From Massilia antarctica (GTDB lineage Bacteria; Pseudomonadota; Gammaproteobacteria; Burkholderiales; Burkholderiaceae_D), in contig NZ_CP065053.1 in assembly GCF_015689335.1 (NCBI RefSeq), positions 1,488,001 through 1,552,000 on the forward strand: a stretch of 64,000 bases of DNA. The letters are read 5' to 3'. A program made the position numbers and the translations under genes. How positions within the stretch are numbered: the first letter of the stretch is position 1; every line of letters starts with the position of its first letter. A model generated the notes under the pieces. The model did no database searches. It had not been told where the DNA came from and worked only from the letters and a program-made list of their open reading frames with translations. Shown piece after piece: positions 8,705-16,639 of this stretch.

Positions 8705-10330
8705 CTATACCAGCGTCTGTTCCCACGGCTGGTGGCCGATCCCAATCAGGTCCACGTGCACGATAGGATCCCCGTACTCGACATTGGCCATGGCCTTGGC
8801 CGGCCCCGTCATCGACTTCAGGGTGGCGCCGATGGTCGTCTGATAGGCGATCAGGTCGGTGCTCGCCGTGACGGCGCCGAGCATGGCGCGCACCGAGGCG
8901 GCGGCAGCGGCGCTGCCATAGCCGGCGATCTCTTGCGGGGTATCGATCATCAGGGTGAAGCCGGAGGCGACGATCAGCTTGTTATTGACCAGTTTGGCAT
9001 CGAGCACACCCTGGGCCGTCTTGTTGTCGAGCGCGCCGGCCATGACCGAGAGCGAGGCGTTGGCGCGCGACAGGCCGCCGCTGTCGATGGCATGACTCCA
9101 GAAGGCCAGTCCGCCGGCGTCGGGCGCGCGTCCGAACACGTTCTGGTACAGCGCATTGATGAAGGTGGTGGTAGCGCCCGGATACAAGGCGGCCGACTCG
9201 GCGCTGACGGCGAAGCTGTCGATCAGTGCATGCAGGCCGGCGTCCTGGCTATACGCCGCGGCCAAGCCGCGCACGTCCTCGGGAGCGTGCAATGCGCCCA
9301 GCTGCTGCTGGAAGCTGCGCATGCCGCTGTAGTCGGCCGCGCGGCCGAAATAGCCGACATACAAGGCTTGCACCAGCGATTCGTAGGCAAAGAATACCTT
9401 GCCGTCGGCAAACACCAAGGATTCGATATTGACCAGCACATCCTGGCCCTCGTCGCCGACCCGGTCGCGCACGACATAGCCGGCCTCGATCTTGGTGATG
9501 TCGTAATTCGCACGCGCCCCGATGTAGCTGGCTTCGTCGACGCCGCCGAGGCCATCGATGACATCGTCGCCGCCGGCCCCTTCCAGCCGTTCGCTGTCGG
9601 CGCTACCGCTGATACGCTCGGCGTCGTTGCTGCCGGTGAGGTAATCCATGCGCCCGCCCGCACCATACTGGCCGCCGAGTCCATCGCCGCCGTAGATCCA
9701 GTTGAATGCGGCAATATCGTATTGCCCGTAGGTGCTGTAGGGACCGCCCACGGAATCATAGGACATCAGGGTGTTGCCGGTGTGGTCGTCTTCGTAAGGC
9801 AGCTTGATATCGCCTTCGAAGGGATGTTTCAGGCCGAGCGTATGGCCCAGTTCGTGCAATAAGGTTTCATAGCCGGACCCGCCCGGGGTCAGGTCGGCGT
9901 TGGGAGTGCGAAATTCCACATTGTCGAGGTAGACATAGGCCTGGACGCTGTAGTCGCTGACGGTGGTGCCGCTGCGCGGCGGCGTATACGTCGTGTTCCA
10001 GCTGGACAATCCAGTCACGTCGTCGCCCGGAATATTGATCGACGCCAGATGAATCTGGGCAGTACCGCCATTACTGGTTTCGATGAACCAGATTCCGGTC
10101 ACTTCGCGCAGGTAAGCCAAGGCTGTGCGGGTGGCCGCTTGCTGCGCGGGAGAAAAAGCGGTCTGCCCGCCCTGCCCGGCTTCGTTGCCGGTGCTGATCG
10201 AAAAGGTATATTGAATATAAAACGGCGCAGTGCGGCCGACGAAGTTCCAGTCGGGCCCTTCGCTGATCAAGGCGTCGATATGGTTGAAGCCGGACAGGCG
10301 CAGTTCGTTGATGTCGGACAGGGTGGTCAT
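8705..10330 (-). CDS. RTX-type M10 zinc metalloprotease with DUF4214 module, paralogue A
   Basis: 541 residues. The serralysin/matrixin-type zinc motif HELGHTLGLKH lies at residues 159-169 and is followed by the Met-turn NTLMSYDS. A calcium-binding RTX-like segment (GAGGDDVIDGLGGVDEASY) and a DUF4214 region with LYVGYFGRAADYSGM and LYQNVFGRAPDAGGLAFW follow. There is no Sec signal peptide, consistent with type I secretion through a C-terminal signal, but no ABC/HlyD/TolC genes are in the window. ATG 10330 (MTTLSDINEL) is chosen because the two paralogues begin with the same motif. It is separated by 59 bp from the DUF4214-only gene. The likely role is extracellular proteolysis. Confidence 0.88.
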   Translation of the reverse strand: MTTLSDINELRLSGFNHIDALISEGPDWNFVGRTAPFYIQYTFSISTGNEAGQGGQTAFSPAQQAATRTALAYLREVTGIWFIETSNGGTAQIHLASINIPGDDVTGLSSWNTTYTPPRSGTTVSDYSVQAYVYLDNVEFRTPNADLTPGGSGYETLLHELGHTLGLKHPFEGDIKLPYEDDHTGNTLMSYDSVGGPYSTYGQYDIAAFNWIYGGDGLGGQYGAGGRMDYLTGSNDAERISGSADSERLEGAGGDDVIDGLGGVDEASYIGARANYDITKIEAGYVVRDRVGDEGQDVLVNIESLVFADGKVFFAYESLVQALYVGYFGRAADYSGMRSFQQQLGALHAPEDVRGLAAAYSQDAGLHALIDSFAVSAESAALYPGATTTFINALYQNVFGRAPDAGGLAFWSHAIDSGGLSRANASLSVMAGALDNKTAQGVLDAKLVNNKLIVASGFTLMIDTPQEIAGYGSAAAAASVRAMLGAVTASTDLIAYQTTIGATLKSMTGPAKAMANVEYGDPIVHVDLIGIGHQPWEQTLV

Positions 10331-10538
10331 GGAAGCAATACGTGAAGACAGGCCGGGGACGCGCGGCGCCGCATGGGCGCGGGCAGGCACAACTGGCAAA
10401 GGCAGGGGCCGGAAAAATTACCGACAGATACCATAAGTATCTCAATAGAACATATTTACGTCAAATTTTTGCATATAAAACAGGCAACGGGCAGTCTGTT
10501 TTCGCCAAAAAACGACACTCCTCCATCCGCCACACGGC

Positions 10539-10574
10539 AAAAAGCCGGCGCCGCCCACAAGTGGCGGCGCCGGC
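10539..10574 (-). terminator. rho-independent terminator after M10 protease paralogue B
   Basis: A perfect 12-bp GC stem (GCCGGCGCCGCC with its complement, arms 10544-10555 and 10563-10574), 7-base loop, followed on the minus strand by five T. It lies 40 bp past the stop of the protease gene. Confidence 0.85.
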
Positions 10575-10613
10575 CTGGAGCCGGAGCAGCAGCCGGGATG
10601 GAACGGCGGCGCC

Positions 10614-13184
10614 TTACCGTACCGAATCGATCAGGCCGCCATGCTGCAGGCCGACCAGGATGAGCGCGCTGTCGGGCAGGCCGGCGCCGCCGTACACGGT
10701 ATCGTGCTGCACGACGTCAAGCTGCATCTGTGCGGCCCCGGTCTGGGCGCCGACACCAGGCAGCGCCGCGATGGTGCTGGCGATGGTGGCCTGGAAGGCG
10801 GCGATATCGGTGCTGGCCGTCACGCTGGCGAGCATGGCGCGCACGGTGGCGGCGGGATTGATGCCGACGTAGCCGTTCACTTCGGCGGTCGTGTCGATGG
10901 CGAGGGTGAAATCGGAAGCGATGACGATCTTGTTGTTGACCAGTTTGGCGTCGAGCACGCCCTGGGCCGTGCTGTTTTCGAGCGCGCCGGCCATGATCGA
11001 GAGCGAGGCATTGGCGCGCGACAAACCGTCATGGTCGATCGCATTGGTCCAGAACGCCAGGCCGCCCGCGTCCGGGGCGCGCCCGAACAGGTTCTTGTAC
11101 ACGGCCGTGACGAAGGCGCTGGTGGCGCCCGGATACAAGGCGGCCGACTCGGCGCTGGCGCCGAAGCTGTCGATCAGGCTGTGCAGCCCGGCATCCTTGG
11201 CGTAGGCGGCGGTAACGGCCGAAAACGTCAGCGGCGCGTGCAGGCTGACCAGTTGCGACTGGAAGGCCGCCAGGCCGCCCGAATCGGCGGCGCGGCCGAA
11301 GTAGGCCAGGTACAGCGCCTGCACCACGTCATCGTAGTCGAGCTTGAGGGTAGTGTCGGCGAACCTGATCGCCTCCATATTGCGCAGCAAGTCCGTGCCA
11401 TCGGGGCTATGTTTGGCGGTGACCACGAAACCGCTGGTATCGCGCACCACGGTGTAGTCGCCGCGCATGCCCGGGTAGCTCACCGTATCGGTGCCGCCGC
11501 CGCCATCGATGATGTTGTTGCCCGGCGTGGGCAGCAGGGCATCGTTGCCGGCGCTGCCGGTGACGATGATCGGGGCCGCCGTGCCGAGCGCAAACAGCAG
11601 GTGCTTGGCGGCGGTGCTGGTGTTGCCGGCCTTGTCGAGCGAGCTCACGCTCACATCGTAATTGCCGTTGGCCAGGCCGCCGCCGCCCAGGCTCCAGTGA
11701 CCGTCGGCGCCGACCGTGACTTCGCCGATGAGGGTGCCATTGGTCAGGCGGATCATGCTGCCCGCTTCGCCGGTGCCGCTGAACTCGATGGCGCCGCTGG
11801 CCGGGACCAGCACGCCGGCGGTCGGCGCCACCGGCGCGTGGGTATCCACGCTCAACAGCAGCGCGGCGCTCGGCGCCGAGACATTGTTGGCGGCATCGGT
11901 GGCGCGCGCCGTCAGCGACAGGTTGATCCCGTCGGCCAGGGCCGAGGTGGCGACCGACCAGGCGCCGTCGGCGCCGGCGGTAGTGGTGGCGACCAGGGCG
12001 GCGCCGCTGTACACCTTGACCGTGCTGTTGGCTTCGGCGCTGCCGCTGACGACCGGCTTGTCGCCGGCCACATACCCGTTCGGGTTTTTGACGACGGTGA
12101 GCGTCGGCGCGGCGGGCGCGGTGGTGTCGGCCGCCGCCGGCGGCGGAGTGACCACTGGCGGCGGAGTGACGACCGGTGGCGGAGTGACCACCGGCGGCGG
12201 AGTGACCACCGGCGGCGTCACCGGCGGCGGGGTGAGCAGCTGGGCGGCCTGCACGCTGCGGTCGTCGAACTTGAGCACCTCGACCGAGGTCAGGGTATCG
12301 ATGCCGTCGGCGCCGCTGACGCGCAGCTTGCCAGCGCCCAGGCTGGTAATCGTGTAGGCGGCGTAATTGCCATGGAACACGGCGGTATCGCTGCCGTTGC
12401 CGCCGTCGAGGATATCGTTGCCGCCGCCGCCGTCGAGGCGGTCGGCGGCGGCGCTGCCGCTCAGGCTATCGGCGCGGCTGGTGCCCGTGATGTAGCGCCC
12501 GCCGCCGGTCGAGTTGATGCCGAGCGCGCCGCGCAGGCCGTCGCCACCATACAGCCAGTTCAGTGCCGCGATATCGTAGGGGCTGAAGGTGCTGTAGGGA
12601 CCGCCCTGGCTGGTGTAGGACATCAAGGTGTTGCTGGTGTTGTCGTCGCCGGTCGCCAGATGGATGGCGCCGTCGAAGGGATGCTTCAGGCCCAGCATGT
12701 GGCCCAGTTCGTGCAGCAGGATTTCCAGGCCGCCCGAGCCGGGCGCCAGGGTGGCATTCGAGGCGGCGGCGACGACGGCGCTGTCCAGATACACGTAAGC
12801 CGCCGCGTGGAAGCTGAGCAGAGTAGTGCCTGAATTGGAATAGCCGGAATTCCAGCTGCACAGGCCCGCCGTGTTACCGCCCAGTTCCTTCGAGCACAGA
12901 TGGACGTCGGCGCTGGCGGCGTCGGACGTTTCGCTGAAGACGATCCCGGTAATCGCGCTCAAGGTCGCCATGGCCGCGCGCGTGCCGGCTTGCTGGCCCG
13001 CGCTGAAGCTCGTCAGTCCGGCGCCGCTGTCATTGCCGCCTTCATTGTGGGAGGCGATCGAAAAGGTGTAGCGGATGGTATTGCCGGCGGGCGTCACGAA
13101 GTTCCAGTCGGGTCCGCTACTGAGCAGGGCATCGATGTGATTCAGGCCGGAGAGGGGGGTGTCGAGATCGGAGATGGTCGTCAT
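10614..13184 (-). CDS. RTX-type M10 zinc metalloprotease with Ig-like repeats and DUF4214, paralogue B
   Basis: 856 residues. Domain order: M10 catalytic domain with HELGHMLGLKH at residues 158-168 and Met-turn NTLMSYTS; an RTX repeat (GGGGNDILDGGNGSD); a proline-rich linker of repeated VVTPPP units; two bacterial Ig-like domains (starting near DTTAPAAPTL and DTHAPVAPTA); a second RTX-like block (NNIIDGGGGTDTVSYPG); and a DUF4214 region with LYLAYFGRAADSGGL and VYKNLFGRAPDAGGLAFW. The C terminus is LILVGLQHGGLIDSVR. ATG 13184 (MTTISDL) matches the other paralogues. No Sec signal; type I secretion is inferred. It differs from paralogue C mainly by the longer proline linker. Confidence 0.88.
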   Translation of the reverse strand: MTTISDLDTPLSGLNHIDALLSSGPDWNFVTPAGNTIRYTFSIASHNEGGNDSGAGLTSFSAGQQAGTRAAMATLSAITGIVFSETSDAASADVHLCSKELGGNTAGLCSWNSGYSNSGTTLLSFHAAAYVYLDSAVVAAASNATLAPGSGGLEILLHELGHMLGLKHPFDGAIHLATGDDNTSNTLMSYTSQGGPYSTFSPYDIAALNWLYGGDGLRGALGINSTGGGRYITGTSRADSLSGSAAADRLDGGGGNDILDGGNGSDTAVFHGNYAAYTITSLGAGKLRVSGADGIDTLTSVEVLKFDDRSVQAAQLLTPPPVTPPVVTPPPVVTPPPVVTPPPVVTPPPAAADTTAPAAPTLTVVKNPNGYVAGDKPVVSGSAEANSTVKVYSGAALVATTTAGADGAWSVATSALADGINLSLTARATDAANNVSAPSAALLLSVDTHAPVAPTAGVLVPASGAIEFSGTGEAGSMIRLTNGTLIGEVTVGADGHWSLGGGGLANGNYDVSVSSLDKAGNTSTAAKHLLFALGTAAPIIVTGSAGNDALLPTPGNNIIDGGGGTDTVSYPGMRGDYTVVRDTSGFVVTAKHSPDGTDLLRNMEAIRFADTTLKLDYDDVVQALYLAYFGRAADSGGLAAFQSQLVSLHAPLTFSAVTAAYAKDAGLHSLIDSFGASAESAALYPGATSAFVTAVYKNLFGRAPDAGGLAFWTNAIDHDGLSRANASLSIMAGALENSTAQGVLDAKLVNNKIVIASDFTLAIDTTAEVNGYVGINPAATVRAMLASVTASTDIAAFQATIASTIAALPGVGAQTGAAQMQLDVVQHDTVYGGAGLPDSALILVGLQHGGLIDSVR
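12142..12213 (-). repeat. 18-bp minisatellite coding for a proline-rich linker
   Basis: Four tandem 18-bp units, with a few substitutions between them, encode VVTPPP repeats between the RTX block and the Ig-like domains of paralogue B. The unit length is a multiple of three, so copy changes would keep the frame. The neighbouring paralogue has almost no linker at the same place. Confidence 0.8.
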
Positions 13185-13394
13185 GCGGGTATGCTTATGA
13201 TTGGAAGTGGAATGATTCCAAATCACGCCCGATGATGAACGTTAACGCAACCGGCAGACAGAGTTGGAATGTTGCCGGATTTTGCTCGACAAACGCCGCA
13301 GTATTCCAAAAATGCGTATTGACGTCAAATTTAATTCAAATTTGGCATGTTAATTAATGCAATGTTTAATTTTTCCTGTGCCCGTCCACCATGC

Positions 13395-13434
13395 AAAACG
13401 GGCGTCTTACCCGGGAAGGGGGTAGACGCCCGTT
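13395..13434 (-). terminator. rho-independent terminator after M10 protease paralogue C
   Basis: On the minus strand an AACGGGCGTCT...AGACGCCCGTT stem of 11 bp or more, around a short loop, is followed by TTTT. It sits 28 bp after the stop of paralogue C. Confidence 0.8.
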
Positions 13435-13461
13435 GTGGCGGAGCCTGGAAACGGCCGCGCT

Positions 13462-15921
13462 TTACAGTACCGCCTCGATCAGGCCGCCCTGCTGCACGCC
13501 GACCAGGACCAGCGGGGTGGCGGCCAGGCCAGTGTCGCTGTGCACGGAGTCGTGTTGCAGCATCCCGGACCCGCTCTGCACGCCGCCACTGGACATGCCC
13601 GCGAGCGTGCTGACGATAGTGGCCTGGAAGGCGGCGATATCGGTGTTCGCCGTGACGGTGGCGAGCATGCTGCGAACGGTCGCGGCAGCCGGCGCGCCGG
13701 AATAGCCGGCCACTTCGGCCGGCGTGTCGATGGCCAGGGTGAAATCGGACGCGATGACGATCTTGTTGTTGACCAGTTTGGCGTCGAGCACGCCCTGGGC
13801 GGTGGTGTTTTCCAACGCCCCGGCCATGATCGAGAGCGAGGCATTGGCGCGCGTCAAACCGTCGTGGTCGATCGCATTGGTCCAGAACGCCAGGCCGCCC
13901 GCGTCAGGGGCGCGTCCGAACAGGTTCCTGTACACGGCCGTGACGAAGACATCGGTGGCGCCCGGATACAAGGCGGCCGATTCGGCGCTGGTGCCGAAAC
14001 TGTCGATCAGGCTGTGCAACCCGGCATCCTTGGCGTAGGAGGCGGTGACGGCCGAAAACGTCAACGGCGCGTGCAGGTTGCCCAGTTGCGACTGGAAAGC
14101 CGCCAAGCCGCCCGCATCGGCCGCGCGGCCGAAGTAGGCCAGGTACAGCGCCTGCACCACGTCGTCGTACTGGAGCTTGAGGGTGGTGTCGGCGAACTTG
14201 ATCGACTCCATATTGCGCAGCAAGTCCATGCCGTCGGTGCCGCTGGTGGCGGTGACCACGAAACCGCTGGTATCGCGCACCACGGTGTAGTCGCCGCGCG
14301 GGCCGGGGTAGTTGACCGTGTCGGTGCCGCTGCCGCCATCGATGACGTTGTTGCCTGCGGTTGGCAGCAGGACATCGTCGCCGGCGGTGCCCGGGACCGT
14401 GACCGAGGACCCGTTCCCGGTCCCCAGGGTAAACAGCAGGTGCTGGGTGGCGGTGCTGGTGTTGTCGGCCTTGTCGAGCGAGCTCACGCTCACGTCGTAG
14501 CTGCCGTTGACCAGGGTGCTGCCGGCCAGGCTCCAGTTGCCGTCCGAGCCGACCGTGCCTGTGGCGATGATGGCGCTGGCATTGCTCAGGCGGATCGTGC
14601 TGCCCGCTTCGCCGGTGCCGTTGAACAGGGCCGCGCCGCCGGCCGAAATGACCACGTTGCCGGTTGGCGCCACGGGCGCGTGGGTGTCGACGCTGAACAG
14701 CAGCGCGGCGCTCGGCACCGAGACATTGTTGGCGGCGTCGGTGGCGCGCGCCGTCAGCGACAGGTTCAGGCCGTCGGCCAGGGCCGAGGTGGCGACCGAA
14801 TACGTGCCGTTGGTGCCGGCGGTGGTGGTGGCGACCAGGGCGGCGCCGCTGTACACCTTGACCGTGGAGTTCGCTTCGGCGCTGCCGCTGACAATCGGCG
14901 TGGAGCCGGACACATACCCGTTCGCATTCTTGACCAGAGTGAGCGTCGGCGCGGCCGGCGCGGTGGTGTCGCCCGCTGGCGGGGTCGCCGTTTGCACGGT
15001 CTGGTCGTCGAACTGCAGCTTTTCGATCGAGGTCAGGGTGTCCATGCCATCGGCACCGGTGACGCGCACGGAGCCGCCGCCCAGGTCGGTGACCGTGTAG
15101 GAAGCGTAATTGCCGCGGAACACGGCCGTATCGGTACCGCCGCCGCCGTTGATCATATCGTCGCCGCCAAGGCCCACGAAGCGGTCGGCGCCAGTGCCGC
15201 CGCTCAGGATATCGGTGAAACTGGTACCGGTGAGATAGCGCCCGCCGCCGGTCGAATTGATGCCGAGCGCGCCGCGCAGGCCGTCGCCGCCATACAGCCA
15301 GTTCAGGGCCGCGATGTCATAGGGGCTGAAGGTGCTGTACGGACCGCCCTGGCTGGTGTACGACATCAAGGTGTTGCTGGTGTTGTCGTCGCCGGTGGCC
15401 AGATGGATGCTGCCCTCGAAGGGGTGCTTCAGGCCGAGCATGTGGCCCAGCTCATGCAGCAGGGTCTGGTAGCCGCCGCCGCCCGGGGCCAGGTTGGCAT
15501 TCTCGGTAGCGAACTCGACATTGTCGAGATACACATACGCTTGCGCATCGTAACTGTTGAGGGTGCTGCCGGTATAGCCGTAGCTCGAATTCCAGCTGCA
15601 CAGGCCGCTGACATTGTCGCCGGTGATATTCACCGCCGCCAGGTGCACATCGGCCGCGGTGCCGGTGGCCGTTTCGGTGAAGGTGATGCCGGTCAGCGCC
15701 GCCAGGGCCGCGAAGGCGGCACGCGCGTTGGTTTGCTGGGAAGCGGAAAACGCGGTCTGGCCGAACTGGGTCGCTTCATTGCCGGAAGCGACAGAAAACG
15801 TGTAGACGATGGTGTTGCCGGCTGGTGTCAGGTAGTTCCAGTCCGGGCCCGTGTCGAGCAGGGCATCGATATGGACCAAGCCGGAGGTGGGGGTTACGGT
15901 GATGTCGGATACGGTCGCCAT
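13462..15921 (-). CDS. RTX-type M10 zinc metalloprotease with Ig-like repeats and DUF4214, paralogue C
   Basis: 819 residues with the same architecture as paralogue B: zinc motif HELGHMLGLKH at residues 156-166, Met-turn NTLMSYTS, RTX repeat (GLGGDDMINGGGGTD), two Ig-like domains, a second RTX block (NNVIDGGSGTDTVNYPG), and DUF4214 with LYLAYFGRAADAGGL and VYRNLFGRAPDAGGLAFW. The tail is LVLVGVQQGGLIEAVL. Large stretches of DNA in the DUF4214 part are close to identical to paralogue B, suggesting recent duplication or gene conversion. ATG 15921 (MATVSDI) is chosen by alignment with the paralogues; the upstream in-frame extension lacks similarity. Likely a secreted protease. Confidence 0.88.
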   Translation of the reverse strand: MATVSDITVTPTSGLVHIDALLDTGPDWNYLTPAGNTIVYTFSVASGNEATQFGQTAFSASQQTNARAAFAALAALTGITFTETATGTAADVHLAAVNITGDNVSGLCSWNSSYGYTGSTLNSYDAQAYVYLDNVEFATENANLAPGGGGYQTLLHELGHMLGLKHPFEGSIHLATGDDNTSNTLMSYTSQGGPYSTFSPYDIAALNWLYGGDGLRGALGINSTGGGRYLTGTSFTDILSGGTGADRFVGLGGDDMINGGGGTDTAVFRGNYASYTVTDLGGGSVRVTGADGMDTLTSIEKLQFDDQTVQTATPPAGDTTAPAAPTLTLVKNANGYVSGSTPIVSGSAEANSTVKVYSGAALVATTTAGTNGTYSVATSALADGLNLSLTARATDAANNVSVPSAALLFSVDTHAPVAPTGNVVISAGGAALFNGTGEAGSTIRLSNASAIIATGTVGSDGNWSLAGSTLVNGSYDVSVSSLDKADNTSTATQHLLFTLGTGNGSSVTVPGTAGDDVLLPTAGNNVIDGGSGTDTVNYPGPRGDYTVVRDTSGFVVTATSGTDGMDLLRNMESIKFADTTLKLQYDDVVQALYLAYFGRAADAGGLAAFQSQLGNLHAPLTFSAVTASYAKDAGLHSLIDSFGTSAESAALYPGATDVFVTAVYRNLFGRAPDAGGLAFWTNAIDHDGLTRANASLSIMAGALENTTAQGVLDAKLVNNKIVIASDFTLAIDTPAEVAGYSGAPAAATVRSMLATVTANTDIAAFQATIVSTLAGMSSGGVQSGSGMLQHDSVHSDTGLAATPLVLVGVQQGGLIEAVL

Positions 15922-16080
15922 GCTGTGTGCTCGCCAATTGGATGTAAAAAGGTCCAAATGACGCGCCACCGTGGTCCAGGCAGGCGGATTTGGAATGGTG
16001 GCGCGCTTGCGCGCAGCCATGAAATCAGTATTTCAAACTAGGGTGTTGCCGTCAAACAAAATCTGAATCGTGTGCGCAAT

Positions 16081-16554
16081 TTAGCGCAAATAAACACCAC
16101 CGCAGATGATGACCTCCTCCGTGGGCTGGCAATACATTGCCTTCGGTTCAATCTTGCCGCTGGTGGGGTTGGTGAACTTATATTCCTGCCAAAAAGGAAG
16201 ATTCTTTTTTGCCATCTCGACCCGTTCATGCACGAAGGCCTTGCCGTCGATATCTTTCAACTCCATCAAATTCTTGCCCAGCATTTTGGGATTGGCGCCG
16301 TGCGCGCGCACCACGCCATCGTAGCCGTAGGCCACCATGTACAGGTCGCGCTCGGTGAAAGGCCCATCCTTGCGGTTGATCTCGGTGTAGGTCTTGTCCT
16401 TGCCGTGGGCCTTCATGTACGCAACGGTCTTCTTGACCATGGCTTCGGCTTCCGGCCTGGTGGCAAACTCCTGCGCAATGGCGGGGGCGGCCATGGTCCA
16501 GGCCAGCAAGGCGGCAAGGATGGCGCCGCGCGGCGCGCGAGTGTATGTCAACAT
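16081..16554 (-). CDS. periplasmic single-Cache-like domain protein
   Basis: 157 residues with a Sec signal peptide (cleavage expected after APAIA) and a compact domain containing AYMKAHGKDKTYTEINR, LYMVAYGYDGVVRAHGANP and FVHERVEMAKK, which matches small-molecule-sensing single Cache domains normally found in chemoreceptors. Here the domain stands alone without a membrane-spanning or signalling part. Start ATG 16554 is supported by AAGGA at 7 bp. Two cysteines near the C terminus (MYCQPTEEVIICGG) could form a disulfide. Role as a periplasmic binding or sensing protein is inference. Confidence 0.75.
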   Translation of the reverse strand: MLTYTRAPRGAILAALLAWTMAAPAIAQEFATRPEAEAMVKKTVAYMKAHGKDKTYTEINRKDGPFTERDLYMVAYGYDGVVRAHGANPKMLGKNLMELKDIDGKAFVHERVEMAKKNLPFWQEYKFTNPTSGKIEPKAMYCQPTEEVIICGGVYLR

Positions 16555-16639
16555 GAAATTTTCCTTCGGCAAAGTATGCGACATGGAATCGATCCATGCT
16601 AGCACGCCTGTTCCATACCGCCGAGCATTATAGAAGACC

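Noticed and set aside
3066..16041. Very long plus-strand frames antisense to the M3 and M10 protease genes (for example 3066-4679, 5105-7408, 10641-12833, 13435-16041)
   Set aside because: They mirror the real genes codon by codon in very GC-rich DNA; their predicted products are Arg/Gly/His-rich with no family, and the opposite strand has clear catalytic motifs.
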